A stretch of DNA of 64,000 nt from Pseudomonas asiatica (GCF_040214835.1 NZ_CP157874.1:4738501-4802500), one strand, 5' to 3'. Shown: positions 44,199 through 53,205, counted from the stretch's first letter. Notes: generated by a model not told the origin, from the letters alone. Numbers and translations: made by a program.

Positions 44199-44576
44199 AT
44201 GTCCCTGATCAACGAGTACCGCGCTACCGAAGAAGCCATCAAGGAACTTCAGGCCCGCCTGGCCAACCTGTCGCAGGATGACAAGCTGAAGAAAGAACTG
44301 GAGTTCGAAGGCAAACTGCGCACACTGATGGGCGAGTACTCCAAGTCGCTGCGCGACGTGATTGCCCTGCTCGACCCAGAGTCGAAACTGAGCAAGGCAC
44401 CTCGTGGTGCGGTCAAGACTACCGCCACCAAGCGTGCACGCAAGGTCAAGCAATACAAGAACCCGCACAACAATGAAGTGATCGAAACCAAAGGCGGCAA
44501 CCACAAGACCCTGAAAGAATGGAAAGCCAAGTGGGGTGGCGATGTGGTTGAAAGCTGGGCGACCCTGCTGGACTGA
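44199..44576 (+). CDS. turA: MvaT/TurA-type H-NS-like xenogeneic silencer, 125 aa
   Basis: N-terminal coiled-coil oligomerisation region (residues ~1-60, MSLINEYRATEEAIKELQARLANL), a linker, and the C-terminal DNA-binding domain with the AT-pincer element KQYKNPHNNEVIETKGGNHKTLKEWKAKWG. These proteins coat AT-rich DNA and silence horizontally acquired or niche-specific genes. The location next to purU and sbcB agrees with TurA of P. putida and MvaT of P. aeruginosa. AAGGAACACTCC ribosome site; terminator follows. Confidence 0.93.
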   Translation: MSLINEYRATEEAIKELQARLANLSQDDKLKKELEFEGKLRTLMGEYSKSLRDVIALLDPESKLSKAPRGAVKTTATKRARKVKQYKNPHNNEVIETKGGNHKTLKEWKAKWGGDVVESWATLLD

Positions 44577-44610
44577 TTGTCCGCACACGCCTGCTGCTTA
44601 TCGCAACAAG

Positions 44611-44640
44611 AACGCCGGCATATTGCCGGCGTTTTTGTTT
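44611..44640 (+). terminator. Terminator of mvaT/turA
   Basis: AACGCCGGCA-TAT-TGCCGGCGTT stem then TTTTGTTT. It lies between the convergent mvaT/turA and sbcB genes. Confidence 0.92.
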
Positions 44641-44661
44641 GTCCGCGTTTTGTGTCAGCGC

Positions 44662-46095
44662 TCAGCCAATTGCAAACTGTGCCTGCAATTGCCGGGCATG
44701 TACCTGCCACGCGTCCAGCACGCGCCGCCCCGCCTCGTCGGCGCCCTCCCAGGCCTGCTGCCGCGCCTGTTCGAAGTCGCCCAGCGTATTCGGCGCACCC
44801 CAATGCGGGTCGCTCAGGCGCTGCTGGCAGAAGCTGAACCAGCGTTGCCGCTCTTCGCCGGTCAGGGTCTCGGGGAAGTTGCGCGCCCGATAGCGGAACA
44901 ACAGTTCAGGCAGGCGCGGGTCATCGAACATCCACTGCCCACGGCCCAACTGCGCCGGTTCCAGTGCACGAACTTGCTCACATAAGCGGCGGTCACGGTC
45001 CCCCAGAAAACCGTCATACAACTGTTGTTCCGGGTCTTCACTCGGGGCGAAGTCTTCCTTGCCGTAGATGTGTTCCAGCTTGTCTTGCCATTGCGCCTGT
45101 TGCTTGGCCAATTCTTCGCCGCGCAATTGTAACAACGTCAAGTCCAGACCCAACCGTTGTTGATCAGCCGGGCGCAATACCGAAAGTGGCGCCAGTACCG
45201 GGCAGCGATTGATCTGCACCAATTTGAGCGGCACGGGTAATTCGCCTTCGGCCAGTTCTTCATGGCGGGTATACAAACGCTGGCGTAGAACTTCAGCACT
45301 TTCCCGTAGTAACGGTAGGGTTTCCTGATGCAGGTCGCACACAATCAGTGCATTGCGATTACGCGGGTGCCAGGCCAGTGGCAATACGACACCAAGGTAA
45401 TTGCGTGCCGCCGAGAAGCGCCCGGATATATGCACCAGTGGCTGCAACAAATGGATCTGCTCCATCACTTTATGCTTGCTGCGCAACTGGAACAGCCAGT
45501 CATACAACTTGGGCTGTTTCTGCCGGATCAGGCGGGCCAGGGCGATGGTTGCCCGCACATCGGAAAGCGCTTCGTGGGCATGCCCATGGTCGATGCCATT
45601 GGCCTTGCTCAGCAGCTCCAGGCGCAGGCTGGTGCGCCCATCCTGCTGCGGCCACTCGATGCCGTCCGGGCGCAATGCATAGGCCGTGCGTACGATGTCG
45701 ATCAGGTCCCAGCGGCTGTTGCCACCCTGCCACTCTCGGGCATAAGGGTCGAAAAAGTTGCGGTACAGGCTGTAGCGGGTCACTTCGTCGTCGAAGCGCA
45801 GGGTGTTGTAGCCGGCGCCACAGGTACCAGGGTGCGCCAGCTGCGCATGCACCCGGGTCATGAACTCGGCTTCGCACAGGCCCTGTTCGGCCAGCAGTTG
45901 TGGAGTGATGCCGGTCACCAGGCAGGCGGCCGGGTGCGGCAGGATATCGTCGGAGGGCCGGCAATAAAGGCTGATCGGCTCGTCGATTTCGTTGAGGTCG
46001 AAGTCGGTGCGCACGCCGGCCACCTGCAGCGGCCGGTCGCAGCGCGGGTTGATGCCGGTGGTTTCGTAGTCGTGCCAGAAAATGCTGGAGGTCAC
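44662..46095 (-). CDS. sbcB: Exodeoxyribonuclease I SbcB, 477 aa
   Basis: A DEDDh 3'-5' exonuclease: IFWHDYETTGINP (Asp/Glu pair), NTLRFDDEVTRYSLYRNFFDPY, and HAHEALSDVRATIALARLI. The SH3-like and C-terminal helical extension (QLRSKHKVMEQIHLLQPLVHISG onward) is specific to ExoI. It degrades single-stranded DNA in recombination and mismatch repair. Length matches E. coli ExoI (475). Located as in other pseudomonads downstream of mvaT. Confidence 0.94.
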   Translation of the reverse strand: MTSSIFWHDYETTGINPRCDRPLQVAGVRTDFDLNEIDEPISLYCRPSDDILPHPAACLVTGITPQLLAEQGLCEAEFMTRVHAQLAHPGTCGAGYNTLRFDDEVTRYSLYRNFFDPYAREWQGGNSRWDLIDIVRTAYALRPDGIEWPQQDGRTSLRLELLSKANGIDHGHAHEALSDVRATIALARLIRQKQPKLYDWLFQLRSKHKVMEQIHLLQPLVHISGRFSAARNYLGVVLPLAWHPRNRNALIVCDLHQETLPLLRESAEVLRQRLYTRHEELAEGELPVPLKLVQINRCPVLAPLSVLRPADQQRLGLDLTLLQLRGEELAKQQAQWQDKLEHIYGKEDFAPSEDPEQQLYDGFLGDRDRRLCEQVRALEPAQLGRGQWMFDDPRLPELLFRYRARNFPETLTGEERQRWFSFCQQRLSDPHWGAPNTLGDFEQARQQAWEGADEAGRRVLDAWQVHARQLQAQFAIG

Positions 46096-46170
46096 GGGGT
46101 CGTCCTGTATCGAGGTCGACCCGATTCTAGCGCGATTCTGGCGCGACTCCAGCGAGCCTGGGCCCGAGGC

Positions 46171-46530
46171 TCAGGCAGAGGCGTTGGCGGGGCGGAAACT
46201 GAAATAGTCGCGCAACGAGCGGACGAATTCGTCGTACTCGCGGGGCGCCTGCAGCAGCATGAAGCCCGAATCGTAGTGCCCGGGTGTCTGGTCTTCACGG
46301 CACCACAGGCAGCTGGCGGTAAGGTTGACGAACTGATGCCCGCCACCAACCAGCGGCAGGCGTAATTGCAGATCGTAGTCGGGCCCGACCAGCACAGGTA
46401 GCTGGCTTATCAGCATCAGCCCGTCTTCGGAGGCGTTGCCCAGCTGGCCGATGGCCTGGCCGGTAATGCGGTTGAACACCTTGAGAACACAAGGCAGCTG
46501 ATGGCGTTCGATGTGGCGCTTGTTGAACAT
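46171..46530 (-). CDS. PilZ-domain protein, 119 aa
   Basis: A minimal PilZ domain with both c-di-GMP signatures: R5-x3-R9 in MFNKRHIERH and N32-x-S34-x2-G37 in GNASEDGL. A single-domain protein that should act as a c-di-GMP adaptor; the partner is unknown. The start at 46530 places the RxxxR motif at the N-terminus as usual; upstream residues of the longer frame look non-coding. It lies downstream of nothing obvious, between sbcB and the lipoprotein gene. Confidence 0.83.
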   Translation of the reverse strand: MFNKRHIERHQLPCVLKVFNRITGQAIGQLGNASEDGLMLISQLPVLVGPDYDLQLRLPLVGGGHQFVNLTASCLWCREDQTPGHYDSGFMLLQAPREYDEFVRSLRDYFSFRPANASA

Positions 46531-46653
46531 GATCGCAAGTGCAGTCCGTATCCGATGCCAGGAATACGTGGAACTGGCGGTTGTTGTAACAGCTGAGTTA
46601 CAGATTAGCGCAGCACGCGCGGCAAATCCCGTGAAATAAATCACACCTTGGTG

Positions 46654-47040
46654 TTAACGCCAAGGTGCGGCGCTCACCGGGTTTGCCACGGCGGCTTCGG
46701 CGCCGCGCAAATGGCCGAGTTTCTCCAGGGTCTGCAGGCGTGCCTGGGCACGATAGGCGTATTCATTGCCCGGGTACTGCTGGATCAGGTACTGGTAGGT
46801 CTGCGCCGCATCCACGTACAAGGCCTGGCGCTCCAGGCACTGGCCGCGCAGCAGCGACACCTCGGGGTGGATGAACGGTCGCGCACGGCTGGTGCGGTCG
46901 ACCTGCGACAGCTCGAGCATGACCCGTGCGCAATCGCCACGGTCGTAGGCGCGGTAGGCATTGTTCAGGTGGTGGTCCATGGACCAGCGGGTGCAGCCGA
47001 CGGCGCTGGCCGCCAGGGCTAAAACGATCAGGGCTCGCAT
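46654..47040 (-). CDS. Lipoprotein with TPR-like repeat, 128 aa
   Basis: The signal MRALIVLALAASAVGC has a lipobox ending at Cys16; position +2 is Thr, so outer-membrane sorting is likely. Residues ~25-110 form two to three helix pairs resembling tetratricopeptide repeats (NNAYRAYDRGDCARVMLELSQVD, QALYVDAAQTYQYLIQQYPGNEYAYRAQARLQTLEKLG). Probably an assembly or scaffold lipoprotein. The start at 47040 has a GGAG site. Divergent from pyruvate kinase. Confidence 0.8.
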   Translation of the reverse strand: MRALIVLALAASAVGCTRWSMDHHLNNAYRAYDRGDCARVMLELSQVDRTSRARPFIHPEVSLLRGQCLERQALYVDAAQTYQYLIQQYPGNEYAYRAQARLQTLEKLGHLRGAEAAVANPVSAAPWR

Positions 47041-47219
47041 GGGGGTCTCCTTTGATGCCAGTGTATCGGCCTTTGCCGGCAAATCTTCACACCCTTTTGC
47101 AAGGATACCCTGCCCGTTCAAATGCCACCCTGCCTTGGTCGCAGGTAGTGCAACGGAACAATGACTACAGCGAGATTCAGGAGTAGCCTTTCGCTGCGCT
47201 TCACTATAGGAGTCTGTGC

Positions 47220-48674
47220 ATGAGCATCCGCCGTACCAAAATCGTCGCCACCCTTGGCCCCGCCAGCAACTCGCCGGAAGTGATCGAACAGCTGATCCTC
47301 GCCGGCCTGGACGTGGCACGCCTGAACTTCTCCCACGGCACTCCGGACGAGCACAAGGCCCGCGCGCGCCTGATCCGTGACATCGCCGCCAAGAACGGCC
47401 GCCATGTTGCACTGCTGGGCGACCTGCAGGGTCCGAAGATCCGCATCGCCAAGTTCGCCAACAAGCGCATCGAATTGAAGATCGGTGACAAGTTCACCTT
47501 CTCCACCGCCCACCCGCTGACCGAAGGCAACCAGGACATCGTCGGTATCGACTACCCCGACCTGGTCAAGGACTGCGGCGTTGGTGACGAGTTGCTGCTC
47601 GACGATGGCCGCGTGGTGATGCGCGTCGAGACCGCCACCGCAGATGCCCTGCACTGCGTGGTGATCATCGGTGGCCCGCTGTCGGACCACAAAGGCATCA
47701 ACCGTAAAGGTGGCGGCCTGACCGCACCGGCCCTGACCGAGAAAGACAAGGCCGACATCAAGCTGGCTGCGGAAATGGACCTGGACTACCTGGCCGTGTC
47801 CTTCCCGCGTGACGCCAGCGACATGGAGTACGCACGCAAGCTGCGTGACGAAGCCGGCGGCAGCGCCTGGCTGGTGGCCAAGATCGAACGCGCCGAAGCG
47901 GTGGCCGACGACGAAACCCTCGACAAGCTGATCCTCGCCTCCGACGCCGTCATGGTCGCCCGTGGCGACCTGGGCGTGGAAATCGGCGACGCCGAGCTGA
48001 TCGCCATCCAGAAGAAGATCATCCAGCACGCCCGCCGCAACAACAAGGCGGTGATCGTGGCGACCCAGATGATGGAGTCGATGATCCAGAACCCGATGCC
48101 GACCCGTGCCGAAGTGTCCGACGTGGCCAACGCCGTGCTGGACAACACCGACGCGGTGATGCTGTCGGCCGAGAGTGCCGCCGGTGCCTACCCGATCGAA
48201 GCCGTCCAGGCCATGGCCCGCATCTGCCTGGGTGCCGAAAAGCACCCGACCAGCCAGAAGTCCAGCCACCGCCTGCACACCACCTTCGAGCGCTGCGACG
48301 AGAGCATCGCGCTGGCGGCCATGTACACCGCCAACCACTTCCCGGGCGTGAAGGCGATCATCGCCCTGACCGAGAGTGGCTACACCCCGTTGATCATGTC
48401 GCGCCTGCGTTCGCACGTGCCGATCTTCGCCCTGTCGCCGCACCGCGCTACCCAGGCCCGTGCCAACATGTTCCGCGGCGTGTACCCGATCGCCTTCGAC
48501 CCGGCCTCGCTGCCGGCCGACAAGGTGAGCCAGGCAGCGGTCGACGAACTGCTCAAGCGTGGCCTGGTGGAGCAAGGTGACTGGGTAATCCTGACCAAGG
48601 GTGACAGCTACCACACCATCGGTGGCACCAATGGCATGAAGATCCTGCATGTCGGTGATCCGCTGGTCGGTTGA
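47220..48674 (+). CDS. pykA: Pyruvate kinase (PykA type), 484 aa
   Basis: A complete enzyme: N-terminal MSIRRTKIVATLGPASNSPE, substrate-binding SHGTPDEH, active-site motif LVAKIERAEAV with the catalytic Lys, metal site MVARGDLGVEIG, and C-terminal allosteric domain. It converts PEP and ADP to pyruvate and ATP. The start follows TATAGGAGTCTGTGC, a good ribosome site. A 20-codon upstream frame (47161-47223) overlaps the start by ATGA. A REP pair lies shortly after the stop. Confidence 0.95.
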   Translation: MSIRRTKIVATLGPASNSPEVIEQLILAGLDVARLNFSHGTPDEHKARARLIRDIAAKNGRHVALLGDLQGPKIRIAKFANKRIELKIGDKFTFSTAHPLTEGNQDIVGIDYPDLVKDCGVGDELLLDDGRVVMRVETATADALHCVVIIGGPLSDHKGINRKGGGLTAPALTEKDKADIKLAAEMDLDYLAVSFPRDASDMEYARKLRDEAGGSAWLVAKIERAEAVADDETLDKLILASDAVMVARGDLGVEIGDAELIAIQKKIIQHARRNNKAVIVATQMMESMIQNPMPTRAEVSDVANAVLDNTDAVMLSAESAAGAYPIEAVQAMARICLGAEKHPTSQKSSHRLHTTFERCDESIALAAMYTANHFPGVKAIIALTESGYTPLIMSRLRSHVPIFALSPHRATQARANMFRGVYPIAFDPASLPADKVSQAAVDELLKRGLVEQGDWVILTKGDSYHTIGGTNGMKILHVGDPLVG

Positions 48675-48702
48675 TCTGCTTCAGAGGGGGCCGCTCTGCG
48701 GC

Positions 48703-48791
48703 CCAATCGCCGGCAAGCCAGCTCCCACAGGTACCGCGCAGGCCCAGGTCTGATGCAATCCTGTGGGAGCTGGCTTGCCGGCGATGAGGCC
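48703..48791. repeat. REP pair, class A2 with GC hairpin
   Basis: CGCCGGCAAGCCAGCTCCCACAGG and its inverted copy as at 3421, preceded by a class-B-like GGGCCGCTCTGCGGCCC hairpin at 48687-48704. The hybrid lies between the convergent pykA and ferredoxin-reductase genes. Confidence 0.9.
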
Positions 48792-48812
48792 AGCCCAGGC
48801 TACACAAATGCC

Positions 48813-49733
48813 TCAGGCATGCTCGACAAACACATCGGCAAAGACCTGCCCCCGCGGCACCCCGGCAATGAACAGCCGCCGGGCAAACCGCTCGACACTC
48901 CCCGGCGCCCCGCACACCAGCGCCACCGTCTGCCGCGATGACGGCCGCAACCCGGCCAACGCCTCATCCAGCTGCTCTGCCAGTACCAACTCGACATTCA
49001 CATCCGCCATCTCCCGCAACGGCTCGGCCAGATAATGCCCAACGCCCTCGCGCGCCACATGCATGACCCTGATTTCCCCTTGGTGCCCCTGCCGCAGAGC
49101 CTCGCGCAAGATGCCCCACAACGGCGCCAGCCCGGTCCCCGCCGCCAGCAACCACAGCGGCCGCTGCTGCCAGTCCGGGTCGTAATGCAAGGCCCCCCCC
49201 CTTAGCTCGCCCAGGCGCAGCACATCACCCAGCTGCAAGCCACGGGCCTTGTCACAAAAGGCGCCGGGGTGCTGGCAGTCGATATGAAACTCGAGGAAAT
49301 CATCTTCGCCCGGAAGGCTGGCCAAGGAGTAAGGCCGCGCCACCGCGCCATTCCACAGCACCACATGCTGCCCCGCCTGGTAACGCATTGCCCGTTCGGG
49401 CCGCAGCCGCACGCGCAGCACATCGCCGAACCAGTCCAGGGCACAGACCTGCGCAGGCACGCCATCCTGCTGCGGGTCGAACAGCGCCACGCGCAGGTCC
49501 TCGACTACCCGGCACTGGCAGGCCAGGCGCCAGCCCTGGGCGTGCTTGTCCTGCGCCAGGGCCTCGGGCATGGCATCCAGCGGTTGCCCGCCCAGGCAGT
49601 GCACCAGGCAGGCATGGCAACTGCCGGCACGGCAACTGTAGGGCACATTCAGCCCGGCCTCGTTCAGGGCATCGAGCAGGTTGCTGCCGGTCGGCACCGC
49701 CCAGCGGCGCTCGCCCACGCAAAGTTCGGGCAT
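48813..49733 (-). CDS. 2Fe-2S ferredoxin/ferredoxin-reductase fusion, 306 aa
   Basis: Residues ~1-85 form a plant-type ferredoxin with YSCRAGSCHACLVHC (CxxxxCxxC) and the fourth Cys in LACQC. Residues ~90-190 are an FAD domain (RPYSLASLPGED), and the C-terminal part an NAD(P) domain (LLAAGTGLAPLWGIL, CGAPGSVERFARRL). It moves electrons from NAD(P)H through FAD and the cluster to a partner oxygenase or enzyme; no oxygenase is adjacent. The start at 49733 removes a REP-derived extension of the frame. Confidence 0.88.
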   Translation of the reverse strand: MPELCVGERRWAVPTGSNLLDALNEAGLNVPYSCRAGSCHACLVHCLGGQPLDAMPEALAQDKHAQGWRLACQCRVVEDLRVALFDPQQDGVPAQVCALDWFGDVLRVRLRPERAMRYQAGQHVVLWNGAVARPYSLASLPGEDDFLEFHIDCQHPGAFCDKARGLQLGDVLRLGELRGGALHYDPDWQQRPLWLLAAGTGLAPLWGILREALRQGHQGEIRVMHVAREGVGHYLAEPLREMADVNVELVLAEQLDEALAGLRPSSRQTVALVCGAPGSVERFARRLFIAGVPRGQVFADVFVEHA

Positions 49734-49761
49734 GTTCTGGTTTCTCTTCCCGCTTTGGATT

Positions 49762-49875
49762 GCTGGGGACGCTTTGCGCCCCTTTCGCGACGCAAGGCCG
49801 CTCCCACAAAGGCACGGCGTACACCGGCCCATGTGGGAGCGGCCTTGTGTCGCGAAAGGGCTGCGCAGCAGCCCC
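49762..49875. repeat. REP pair, class B
   Basis: GGGACGCTTTGCGCCCCTTTCGCGACGCAAGGCCGCTCCCACA and inverted TGTGGGAGCGGCCTTGTGTCGCGAAAGGGCTGCGCAGCAGCCCC. It lies in the divergent promoter region between the ferredoxin-reductase gene and fumarase. Confidence 0.92.
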
Positions 49876-50102
49876 AATCGATTTTACGGCCAGCCGCGCA
49901 ACCCAGCAGCAAAAAGAATGCCTGCCACCTGCCGACCATGGTCCAGACCGGCCGCAGGTGTGCCCGGCACGGATGCGCGCTATACTGCCGCGCCTTTTTC
50001 CGTCGGCCTGACCTGCCGGCGCCTTGCAAGGCGCTTCGACACGCTGGTCGGCACCGTCGAGCGCCGTAATGAATGTTCCCGTCTTTAAGAGGAGCGCGCT
50101 GC

Positions 50103-51626
50103 ATGACCGTGATCAAGCAAGACGACCTGATTCAGAGCGTCGCCGACGCCCTGCAATTCATCTCGTACTACCACCCCGTCGATTTCATCCAGGCCATGCA
50201 CGAGGCCTATCTGCGTGAAGAGTCGCCTGCTGCGCGCGATTCCATCGCCCAGATCCTGATCAACTCGCGCATGTGCGCCACCGGCCATCGCCCGATCTGC
50301 CAGGATACCGGTATCGTCACCGTGTTCGTGCGCGTGGGCATGGACGTGCGCTGGGACGGCGCCACCCTGAGCGTCGACGACATGATCAACGAAGGTGTGC
50401 GTCGCGCCTACAACCTGCCTGAAAACGTCCTGCGCGCTTCGATCCTGGCCGACCCGGCCGGTGCCCGCAAGAACACCAAGGACAACACCCCGGCAGTGAT
50501 CCACTACTCCATCGTCCCCGGCGACAAGGTCGAGGTCGATGTCGCAGCCAAGGGCGGCGGCTCGGAGAACAAGTCGAAGATGGCCATGCTCAACCCGTCC
50601 GACTCGATCGTCGACTGGGTACTGAAGACCGTCCCGACCATGGGCGCTGGCTGGTGCCCGCCTGGCATGCTCGGCATCGGCATCGGCGGTACCGCCGAGA
50701 AGGCCGCCGTGATGGCCAAGGAAGTGTTGATGGAGTCCATCGACATCCACGAACTGAAAGCCCGTGGCCCGCAGAACCGCCTGGAAGAAATCCGCCTGGA
50801 GCTGTTCGAGAAGGTCAACCAGCTGGGCATTGGCGCCCAGGGCCTGGGTGGCCTGACCACCGTGCTCGACGTCAAGATCATGGACTACCCGACTCACGCC
50901 GCTTCGCTGCCGGTGTGCATGATCCCCAACTGCGCCGCCACCCGCCACGCCCACTTCGTGCTCGATGGCTCCGGCCCGGCCGAGCTGGAAGCGCCGTCGC
51001 TGGACGCCTATCCGGAAATCGTCTGGGAAGCCGGCCCGAGCGCCCGTCGCGTCAACCTCGACGCCATCACCCCGGAAGAAGTCGCCAGCTGGAAGCCGGG
51101 CGAGACCATCCTGCTCAACGGCAAGATGCTGACCGGCCGCGATGCCGCGCACAAGCGCATGGTCGAAATGCTCAACCGTGGCGAAGAGCTGCCGGTGGAC
51201 CTGAAAGGCCGCTTCATCTACTACGTCGGCCCGGTCGACCCGGTCGGTGACGAAGTGGTAGGCCCAGCCGGCCCGACCACCGCCACCCGCATGGACAAGT
51301 TCACCCGCCAGATCCTCGAGCAGACCGGCCTGCTGGGCATGATCGGCAAGTCCGAGCGCGGCCCTGCCGCCATCGAAGCGATCAAGGACAACAAGGCCGT
51401 GTACCTGATGGCCGTCGGCGGCGCTGCCTACCTGGTGGCCCAGGCCATCCGCAAGTCGAAGGTCCTGGCCTTCGCCGAGCTGGGCATGGAAGCGATCTAC
51501 GAGTTCGAGGTCAAGGACATGCCGGTGACCGTCGCCGTGGACAGCAACGGTGAGTCGGTACACATCACTGGCCCTGCCCTGTGGCAGAGCAAGATTGCCC
51601 AGAGCCTGGCAGTCGAAGTGAAGTAA
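50103..51626 (+). CDS. fumA: Class I (4Fe-4S) fumarate hydratase, 507 aa
   Basis: Both class I domains are present: the N-terminal alpha-type part with GHRPICQDTGIVTVFVRVG and LNPSDSIVDWVLKTVPTMGAGWCPPG (cluster Cys residues), and the C-terminal beta-type part (LKGRFIYYVGPVDPVGDEVVGPAGPTTATRMDKFT). It hydrates fumarate to malate in the TCA cycle and is oxygen-sensitive. Length 507 is normal. Start ATG 50103 with AAGAGGAGCG; an upstream ATG at 50073 lacks support. Confidence 0.93.
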   Translation: MTVIKQDDLIQSVADALQFISYYHPVDFIQAMHEAYLREESPAARDSIAQILINSRMCATGHRPICQDTGIVTVFVRVGMDVRWDGATLSVDDMINEGVRRAYNLPENVLRASILADPAGARKNTKDNTPAVIHYSIVPGDKVEVDVAAKGGGSENKSKMAMLNPSDSIVDWVLKTVPTMGAGWCPPGMLGIGIGGTAEKAAVMAKEVLMESIDIHELKARGPQNRLEEIRLELFEKVNQLGIGAQGLGGLTTVLDVKIMDYPTHAASLPVCMIPNCAATRHAHFVLDGSGPAELEAPSLDAYPEIVWEAGPSARRVNLDAITPEEVASWKPGETILLNGKMLTGRDAAHKRMVEMLNRGEELPVDLKGRFIYYVGPVDPVGDEVVGPAGPTTATRMDKFTRQILEQTGLLGMIGKSERGPAAIEAIKDNKAVYLMAVGGAAYLVAQAIRKSKVLAFAELGMEAIYEFEVKDMPVTVAVDSNGESVHITGPALWQSKIAQSLAVEVK

Positions 51627-51644
51627 GCCTGATGTAACAGTGTC

Positions 51645-51736
51645 GCCTTCTTCGCGGGTAAACCCGCTCCCACAGGGACAGCGCAAGCCTGGGGCTACGC
51701 GCTACCTGTGGGAGCGGGTTCACCCGCGAAGAGGCC
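51645..51736. repeat. REP pair, class A
   Basis: GCGGGTAAACCCGC and inverted GCGGGTTCACCCGC with a ~30-bp spacer, between convergent fumarase and hydrolase genes. Its structure is the model for the interrupted pair at 53741/55236. Confidence 0.93.
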
Positions 51737-51745
51737 GCCCCTGTT

Positions 51746-52618
51746 CTACACAATTCTTTCGAACTGCTCCGGCCAGTCCCTTCGGGTAAACACCTGCCCT
51801 TCCCGCCTCACCCGCCGTACTTCCTCAAGGTCCACCTCACAGACCAGCCACTGACTGGTTGCAGGGCTCGATTCTTCACTCAAGGCCACCACCCCATCCC
51901 CCGGCATCCCATGATCCGGCGGCACGAACAGCCCTGCCCGGCCGATATTCTCGTCCAGCGCCGGCGACCAGGGCGCCAGCCCGACCGTAGGGCTCTGCAA
52001 CACCGCAATCTGGTTCTCCAGCGCCCGCGCCTGGGCACCGATACGCACCCGGTGGTAACCCGCCTCGGTGTCGGTACAGCTCGGCGCCAGGATCAGGTCG
52101 GCACCACCCTCGGCCAGACGCCGCGCCAGCATCGGAAATTCGTTGTCGTAGCAGATCAGGATGCCCAGGCGCCCCAGTTCGGTGTCGAACACCTGCAACC
52201 CCTGGCCTGCGGCTATATCCCATTGCTCCCGTTCGAAACGGGTCATCATCAGCTTGTCCTGATAACCCAGCACGCCCTTGGGGCCGAACAACCAGGCACG
52301 GTTGCGGTAGCGCCCATCGCGGTCCAGCACCGGTATGCTACCCGGTTGCAGGTAGATTCCCCAGCGCCGGGCAAGGCTCTCGCACAAGGCCTTCCAGGGC
52401 TCGATCAGCGGCTGGATGCCGACGATGGAGGCCTTCAGGTCACCCCGCTGCTCGGCACTCAGCTGCCCGCTGAGCACCAGCCCGGCGTACTCCGGCAACA
52501 GCAGCAGGCGGGCCCCCGCCTCCACCGCTTCGGCACACAGGCCTTGCAGGTGGTCGGCGTAGGCCTCCCAGGTTTCATGCAGCTCGATGGCGTACTGGCA
52601 GGCCGCCAGACGGATCAT
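51746..52618 (-). CDS. Carbon-nitrogen hydrolase (nitrilase superfamily), 290 aa
   Basis: The catalytic triad is complete: Glu in LLLLPEYAGL, Lys in LGYQDKLMMTRFE, and Cys in ILICYDNEFP. The fold and C-terminal ENIGRAGLFVPPDHG region belong to a little-studied amidase branch. It overlaps the upstream GNAT gene by four bases (ATGA). In some bacteria, for example Bacillus YhcX, a GNAT domain and a nitrilase domain are fused in the same order, so the two proteins probably act together. Substrate unknown. Confidence 0.87.
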   Translation of the reverse strand: MIRLAACQYAIELHETWEAYADHLQGLCAEAVEAGARLLLLPEYAGLVLSGQLSAEQRGDLKASIVGIQPLIEPWKALCESLARRWGIYLQPGSIPVLDRDGRYRNRAWLFGPKGVLGYQDKLMMTRFEREQWDIAAGQGLQVFDTELGRLGILICYDNEFPMLARRLAEGGADLILAPSCTDTEAGYHRVRIGAQARALENQIAVLQSPTVGLAPWSPALDENIGRAGLFVPPDHGMPGDGVVALSEESSPATSQWLVCEVDLEEVRRVRREGQVFTRRDWPEQFERIV

Positions 52619-53205
52619 ATCGGCAGTTCCTTGAGCCAGAACGACATCAGCTTGTCGGAGCTTTCCTGCTCGTCCAGGTCGCGCCAGGCGTAGCTGGTGC
52701 GCAGCGACGGGTCGTGCAGGAAGCCGCGGTTACGCCAGAAGCCATGCAATGGCTTGTAGTCCGCTGGCCGCCGTGGATGCACGCCTGGCCGCTCGACCGC
52801 ACAGAACGCGCAGTAGTCGAACTCGGCCAGCTTGTGTGCGTAGGACTCGCGCTCGATGAAAAAGCGCACCCCCAGGCCCTGGCCACGGTAGTCGCGCAGT
52901 ACCACCGATTCACCGAAGTAGTACACGCTGGCCGGGTCGCGCCCCTGGGCCAGGAACGGCTGCTGGAACTCGGGGGCGACATCCACCAGCGGCAGGCCGG
53001 TGGAGGCGCCAACGACCTTGCCGTCGTCCAGTGCCAGCACCACCAGGCTGCGCCCGGAGCGGGCATAGGTGGCCAGGTAGTCGGCCTCGTACTCCGGGGT
53101 GCCGTCGTAAAGGTAGGGAAACTCGCGGAACACGGTAAGGCGCAGGCGAGCGAGGTCATCGATGTAAGGCGCGATAGCGGCGCCGTGCAACAGGCGTATT
53201 TCCAT
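52615..53205 (-). CDS. GNAT N-acetyltransferase, 196 aa
   Basis: Acetyl-CoA binding motif A appears as VVLRDYRGQGLGVRFFIERE, with the beta strands SLVVLALDDGKVVGASTGLPL before it. The sequence DYCAFCAVERPGVHPRRPADYKPLHGFWRNRGF is typical of this nitrilase-associated GNAT group. It precedes and overlaps the carbon-nitrogen hydrolase gene, so they are translationally coupled. Confidence 0.87.
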   Translation of the reverse strand: MEIRLLHGAAIAPYIDDLARLRLTVFREFPYLYDGTPEYEADYLATYARSGRSLVVLALDDGKVVGASTGLPLVDVAPEFQQPFLAQGRDPASVYYFGESVVLRDYRGQGLGVRFFIERESYAHKLAEFDYCAFCAVERPGVHPRRPADYKPLHGFWRNRGFLHDPSLRTSYAWRDLDEQESSDKLMSFWLKELPI

